Positions 60,668 through 64,000 of a stretch of 64,000 bases of DNA are shown here, piece by piece. Each line of letters opens with the position of its first letter. Positions within the stretch are counted from its first letter, which is position 1. The DNA comes from Phycisphaerales bacterium (GTDB lineage Bacteria; Planctomycetota; Phycisphaerae; Phycisphaerales; SM1A02). A program made the position numbers and the translations under genes. Under the pieces are notes generated by a model that was given only the letters and a program-made list of their open reading frames with translations, was not told the origin of the DNA and searched no databases. The DNA is taken from the NCBI GenBank assembly GCA_029242715.1, contig JAQWTL010000019.1, positions 1 to 64,000 on the forward strand. Reading direction: 5' to 3'.

Positions 60668-61432
60668 TCAGCGGCGGGATACGACGGCAGTTGCCGTAAT
60701 GATTGCAGCAACGGCAACAGCAATCGTGATTCCAATCATGCCCCAGTCTGGTGATCCGGTCAGAGATGATCGAATGGCGGTGGTGCACCATGTCAGGGGA
60801 TTGCACCAGGCAACGATTTCAAGCCATCTTGATGCACCATGTACGGGAAAAACTGAGCCGGAGAGCAACCACATCGGCATGAATACCAGATTCATGACAC
60901 TGTGAAACGATGCGGAACTGGTACATCGCCAGGCAAAGGCCAGGCCAAGAGCCGCCATCGTGAGGCTTGTCATCGCCAGTGCGAAAAGTGCCAGCAAAAT
61001 CTCCAGCGCACTTGGTGTCAGTCCAACGAGTGGAATAGCGGCCAGCAGGATCCCGGCTTGCAGGAAGGCAACGGTGCCGCTGCCCAGGGATCGGCCCATG
61101 GCGATGGAGGTTCTGGGTACAGGTGATACGAGGACTGCCTGGAGCCATCCTGACTGTCGGTCTTCGATGGTCGAGAGGCTGCTGAAGATGGCGGAAAAGA
61201 CCGCGACAAGTGTCATCATTCCGGGCAGTAGCCAGGCCGCGAACGGGATGGTTTCATCCGGTGCAATCTCTGGTGAGAAGCTTCGTGCAAATCCACTGCC
61301 CAGCAAGACCCAGATGATGGCAGAGGTGCCGATGGCCGCAATCCAGCGTCCAGGCTGTCGGAGGAATCTCAATAGTTCACGCCGCCAGACGATCCATGTA
61401 CAAGTCTGAATTGCTGGAGTCATGCGTGTCAT
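60668..61432 (-). CDS. ABC-2 type transporter permease
   Basis: The 254-residue protein has six hydrophobic segments in the ABC-2 layout: an N-terminal TCTWIVWRRELLRFLRQPGR elbow, WLLPGMMTLVAVFSAIFSSL, GSGTVAFLQAGILLAAIPLV, a re-entrant stretch NLVFMPMWLLSGSVFPVHGA, and the end helix. Such permeases export drugs, polysaccharides or lipids, or help in assembly of cell-surface parts. The ATG overlaps the ATPase stop by four bases, so the two form an exporter. Substrate unknown. Confidence 0.87.
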   Translation of the reverse strand: MTRMTPAIQTCTWIVWRRELLRFLRQPGRWIAAIGTSAIIWVLLGSGFARSFSPEIAPDETIPFAAWLLPGMMTLVAVFSAIFSSLSTIEDRQSGWLQAVLVSPVPRTSIAMGRSLGSGTVAFLQAGILLAAIPLVGLTPSALEILLALFALAMTSLTMAALGLAFAWRCTSSASFHSVMNLVFMPMWLLSGSVFPVHGASRWLEIVAWCNPLTWCTTAIRSSLTGSPDWGMIGITIAVAVAAIITATAVVSRR

Positions 61433-62385
61433 GAAGCCGGACCTTCCATGGTGGAGAGATCACGGCCACTCTTCTGAGCGAAGACATCTGCCAAGGTCGG
61501 CCTGAGTACTGACAGTTCGATGCCCTGTGAGAGAAGATCCTCGACGATGGGATCACCATGGCCGCTCACGGGACATGTCCAGGCGTCGCCCTGTTTTGAC
61601 CAGCCTTCATCTGAAGGTGGTTCGAAATCCGTTTCATAGATCCGAAGGATTCTGGCGCCAATCTGCTGGCACAGAGATTCGGGGCTTCCATCAGCCACGC
61701 AGCGTCCTTCGTCAAGCATGATGACTCGCTGGGCTCGAGCAGCCTCTTCCACAAGATGGGTACTCATGATGATCGCCCGTTCATCAGAACAATTGACTTT
61801 CGCAAGATGATCCAGGCAGCTTTGCCTGGCCAACGGGTCGAGGCCGGTCGTTGGTTCATCCAGCAGGAGGAGGCCGGGTTCGTGGATCATGGCGCGGGCA
61901 AGGTCCGCACGGCGTGCCAGTCCGCCAGATAGAGCAGCAACCCTGTCATGAGCTCGCTCCGCGAGTCCAGAACGTTTGAGGGCTTCGGAGATCCGATCCA
62001 TTGCGTCTTGTCGTTTGAGCCCTTGGAGCCGTGCCAGATCGAGGAGATTCTCTTCTATGGTCAATCTTGGATCCAAAGCGGTTACCTGGAAAACGACGCC
62101 AATGGCGCCACGATCCAGAGTTTCCACTGGTTCGCCCAGGACGGCACACGTTCCCGAAGTGGGTTGAAGTTGACCGGAGGCGACGTTCAGAAGTGTCGAC
62201 TTGCCCGAACCGTTGGGTCCAAGCAGCGCAACCCATTCACCACGATTGATATCCAGATCCAATTCATTGAGGGCAACACGCTTGGTCTTTCCCCGCCCAT
62301 GGATCTGGGTGAGCTTTCTGAGGCTTAATGCCGAACCGGTAGTTCGGGGCGCTTCAATGTGATCACGAGGATCTATGGCATTCAC
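61429..62385 (-). CDS. ABC transporter ATP-binding protein
   Basis: The 318-residue ATPase has Walker A (LLGPNGSGKSTLLNVA), a Q-loop region, the signature LSGGLARRADLARAM (LSGGL in place of LSGGQ), Walker B (GLLLLDEPTTGLDP) and the H-loop in IIMSTHLVEEA. A C-terminal extension of about 80 residues is typical of the NatA/CcmA-type exporters. It is co-made with the ABC-2 permease whose start it overlaps. The parvulin lipoprotein gene ends eight bases upstream, so all three could be one transcript. Confidence 0.9.
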   Translation of the reverse strand: MNAIDPRDHIEAPRTTGSALSLRKLTQIHGRGKTKRVALNELDLDINRGEWVALLGPNGSGKSTLLNVASGQLQPTSGTCAVLGEPVETLDRGAIGVVFQVTALDPRLTIEENLLDLARLQGLKRQDAMDRISEALKRSGLAERAHDRVAALSGGLARRADLARAMIHEPGLLLLDEPTTGLDPLARQSCLDHLAKVNCSDERAIIMSTHLVEEAARAQRVIMLDEGRCVADGSPESLCQQIGARILRIYETDFEPPSDEGWSKQGDAWTCPVSGHGDPIVEDLLSQGIELSVLRPTLADVFAQKSGRDLSTMEGPAS

Positions 62386-62393
62386 GGCGTGGC

Positions 62394-63347
62394 CTACTCC
62401 GGTTCTGTTGCCTGGAAGGAAGCCTCCAGGGAACCATCAAACAATCGCATCTTCGGCTCATCCCTCAATCGGTATGCTTCTTGCTGCATGAGCAGTCTTT
62501 CCTGTGACTGGCGTACCTGTTCATGCAAATCCTGTTCAAGGCTTTCATAGGTGAGGCCATCAGCAGGCATGCTCTCCTCAAGCCGGGCTACCAGATAGCG
62601 ATCACCAAGCAGTACAGGGTTGGTGTGTTTCCCTGGTTGAAGTTCATCAATTGCCTGGCACATGGCAGTTGGGAAGGAAGGATCGACGGTGCTGAAGGGG
62701 TCCAGCAATCCGCCACGATCCCGGCTGGAATCAATGGACCAGTCCACTGCAAGTCGTGAGAAATCGGTGCCTTTGTCCAGTTGTTCAACGATGTAAGCGG
62801 CTCGTGAATAGGAGGCAACGACAATCACACGCACCCGCACTCTGGGGCCATGTGTGATCTGCCACACGAGTCTCATGGATTCCGCCTCGACCAGGACATC
62901 TCGTTGGACCAGGGCTCGTAATGCAGCATTTCTCCAGAGAAGGCTGCGATAACGAGCAGGTCCCAGGCCCTCCGCGTCTTTCAAGGTCTCAAGAAGCCGA
63001 CGGGCTACATCCGGATCATCATCCAGTTCCTCAAGCAATCGAAGTTCTTCGGCTTCGATGAGGGCGTCCGTCACTTCGATCTGATCTTCTTTGAGCCTCT
63101 CCCTGAGAGCATGTTCCAGCCGAATCTCCCGGATCACCTCGCCTCCAGCAGCTTCGAGCAGCCGTTCACGCATATCCATGAGAGTGACCGGGTCTCGGTC
63201 CATGAGGGCAAGCGGGCGGGCAGCTGGAGGAGTATTCGCTGGCAGAGCCTCCGGTTTACGGGTGGGGTTCGTTGGCACATTGGTCGATCGATCGACCGTA
63301 CATCCTGCCATGCACAGGAGAAGGAAGCTGAAAAAGAGTGGCCGCAT
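62394..63347 (-). CDS. parvulin-type peptidyl-prolyl isomerase lipoprotein
   Basis: From the ATG at 63347 the protein has 317 residues and a lipoprotein leader (FFSFLLLCMAGC). A helical chaperone-like region follows, as in SurA or PrsA. A parvulin domain is recognisable at the end: VIVVASYSRAAYIVEQLDKG, DFSRLAVDWSIDSSRDRGG, AIDELQPGKHTNPVLLGDRY. It should assist folding of exported proteins in the periplasm. The parvulin active-site cysteine/histidine set is not evident to me, so it may act mainly as a chaperone. It diverges from flgI. Confidence 0.82.
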   Translation of the reverse strand: MRPLFFSFLLLCMAGCTVDRSTNVPTNPTRKPEALPANTPPAARPLALMDRDPVTLMDMRERLLEAAGGEVIREIRLEHALRERLKEDQIEVTDALIEAEELRLLEELDDDPDVARRLLETLKDAEGLGPARYRSLLWRNAALRALVQRDVLVEAESMRLVWQITHGPRVRVRVIVVASYSRAAYIVEQLDKGTDFSRLAVDWSIDSSRDRGGLLDPFSTVDPSFPTAMCQAIDELQPGKHTNPVLLGDRYLVARLEESMPADGLTYESLEQDLHEQVRQSQERLLMQQEAYRLRDEPKMRLFDGSLEASFQATEPE

Positions 63348-63471
63348 CGGGATAGGTGAATCGTGATTCGCTTCCTTGTCAACTGGGGGGGCCTGATGGG
63401 GGATTGGCAGGGTATTTGCATCCCCTTGGTAGGTATTCGGCCCAAAGGGGCCAGTTTCGAGGAGAACGACG

Positions 63472-64000
63472 ATGCGTGGCCTCTCAAGGTGGTGTTGCTG
63501 GCTTGGTATTGCGTTGAGCATTGCGCTGAGCGCAGAAAGTGCCGACGCGACTTCACTACAGGATCTTGTCAGATTGCGTGGGCATGACCGAGTCGTGCTC
63601 CAGGGACTTGGAATCGTGGTTGGGCTCGATGGAACAGGAGACACCTCCAAAGACTCCTACGTGGCGGTTCGTCCTTATGCGGAACTCCTGGCCAATCTGG
63701 GTGATCCTGTTGGGGGTCTCAATGAACTCTCCAAGGTGGGTGCCTTTGCCATCGTGCTGGTCCAGATGGAAATTCCACCGGCGGGGGCCATGGATGGCAC
63801 TCGACTGGACGTCTCGGTAGACACCCTCTTCAACGCCGAGAGCCTTGCTGGTGGAAGACTCGTGTTCTCACCGCTCAGGCTTCCTCGTCCCCACAAGGAC
63901 AATCCTCCGATCATGGCCTTTGCCACTGGGCCAATCGTCATCGAGGGGCAAACCCTGACCAATGGTCGTGTTCGTGAAGGTGGCCAGGTCATCCGGGACA
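63472..64000 (+). CDS. flgI: flagellar P-ring protein FlgI, 5' part
   Basis: The ATG at 63472 follows GAGGAGAAC. The visible 176 residues carry a signal peptide (RWCCWLGIALSIALSAESA) and then the FlgI pattern LQDLVRLRGHDRVVLQGLG, VVGLDGTGDT, NELSKVGAFAIVLVQMEIPP and GTRLDVSVDTLFNAESLAGG. FlgI forms the ring around the flagellar rod in the peptidoglycan layer, so the organism should be flagellated and have a murein layer. The frame is open at the right edge; the rest lies outside the window. Confidence 0.92.
   Translation, partial: MRGLSRWCCWLGIALSIALSAESADATSLQDLVRLRGHDRVVLQGLGIVVGLDGTGDTSKDSYVAVRPYAELLANLGDPVGGLNELSKVGAFAIVLVQMEIPPAGAMDGTRLDVSVDTLFNAESLAGGRLVFSPLRLPRPHKDNPPIMAFATGPIVIEGQTLTNGRVREGGQVIRD

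Noticed and set aside
63348-63650. Upstream extension of the parvulin lipoprotein frame to 63650
   Set aside because: It would cover the flgI start on the other strand and put the lipobox far inside the protein; the ATG at 63347 directly precedes the lipoprotein leader.
1-64000. Mobile elements, prophage, toxin-antitoxin or CRISPR arrays
   Set aside because: No transposase, integrase, phage structural gene, direct-repeat array or cas gene was seen. The orphan methylase lacks restriction or phage partners here.
1-64000. tRNA or rRNA genes
   Set aside because: None recognised by eye in the gaps, all of which are shorter than 300 bases; a covariance-model scan was not possible, so a tRNA could still have been missed.

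Overview
The window looks like chromosomal DNA of a planctomycete of the class Phycisphaerae or a close relative. This is inferred from several traits seen together. Many secreted proteins end in a doublet of dockerin-like calcium loops with a final WGxC-type end. Two secreted proteins have PEP-CTERM-like tails (a V/I-P-x-P segment, a hydrophobic stretch, then an Arg cluster). There is an ECF sigma factor overlapping a Ser/Thr kinase-TPR gene, DUF1111, DUF1080 and ASPIC/UnbV proteins, and cysteine-rich GACC repeats. The cell should have an outer membrane (LptF/LptG-type permeases, lipoproteins, a flagellar P-ring protein), a murein pathway (murC-murB-ddl-ftsQ) and flagella. No rRNA, tRNA, transposon, phage gene or CRISPR array was recognised.

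Layout. 1-5.4 kb: a secreted trypsin-like protease cut by the left edge, a lipoprotein resembling a free SecDF P1-head domain, an SDR oxidoreductase, a PEBP protein and an MFS transporter. 5.4-12.2 kb: a TPR lipoprotein/UnbV lipoprotein operon diverging from two secreted dockerin proteins (a DUF1111 di-haem oxidoreductase and an FG-GAP protein). 12.2-17.9 kb: DUF1080, aldose epimerase, a Tat-exported PhoX-like protein, an FMN hydroxy-acid oxidase and a PEP-CTERM-like protein. 17.9-23.7 kb: sigma factor-kinase pair and an MFS-pheA pair. 23.8-31.7 kb: a secreted agmatine-deiminase-like dockerin protein, greA-ytoQ, glycosylasparaginase, Ppx/GppA, ATP-grasp and a second MFS of the same subfamily. 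31.7-37 kb: a GACC-repeat dockerin protein, an orphan DNA methyltransferase and a PEP-CTERM-like protein.

34.9-41.3 kb is one tightly coupled operon, murC-murB-ddl-ftsQ-membrane protein-cls, diverging from an NtrC-type regulator gene at 41.3 kb. 42.7-50.2 kb has two dockerin proteins (one an arylsulfotransferase), an O-methyltransferase, a PrpF-MFS pair, a fatty-acid desaturase and a dockerin protein with an apparent signal-peptide frameshift. 50.4-54.3 kb has a sialate O-acetylesterase-like protein, a Tat-exported beta carbonic anhydrase, a possible gene remnant and a DDAH-like hydrolase. 54.4-64 kb has a four-gene pseudopilin operon, an LptF/LptG pair, an ABC-2 exporter, a parvulin lipoprotein and the start of flgI.

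Coding density is very high. Same-strand neighbours often overlap by four bases (ATGA or GTGA), and most convergent pairs end within 30 bases of each other with no intrinsic terminator. Clear hairpin-plus-T-run terminators were seen only near 50.34 kb and 53.22 kb. No gap without a gene exceeds 300 bases; the larger ones (1877-2067, 15835-16007, 48031-48191, 50238-50477, 57678-57914) hold promoter/leader DNA and, where noted, hairpins. All functions are read from motifs by eye; no database search was run.
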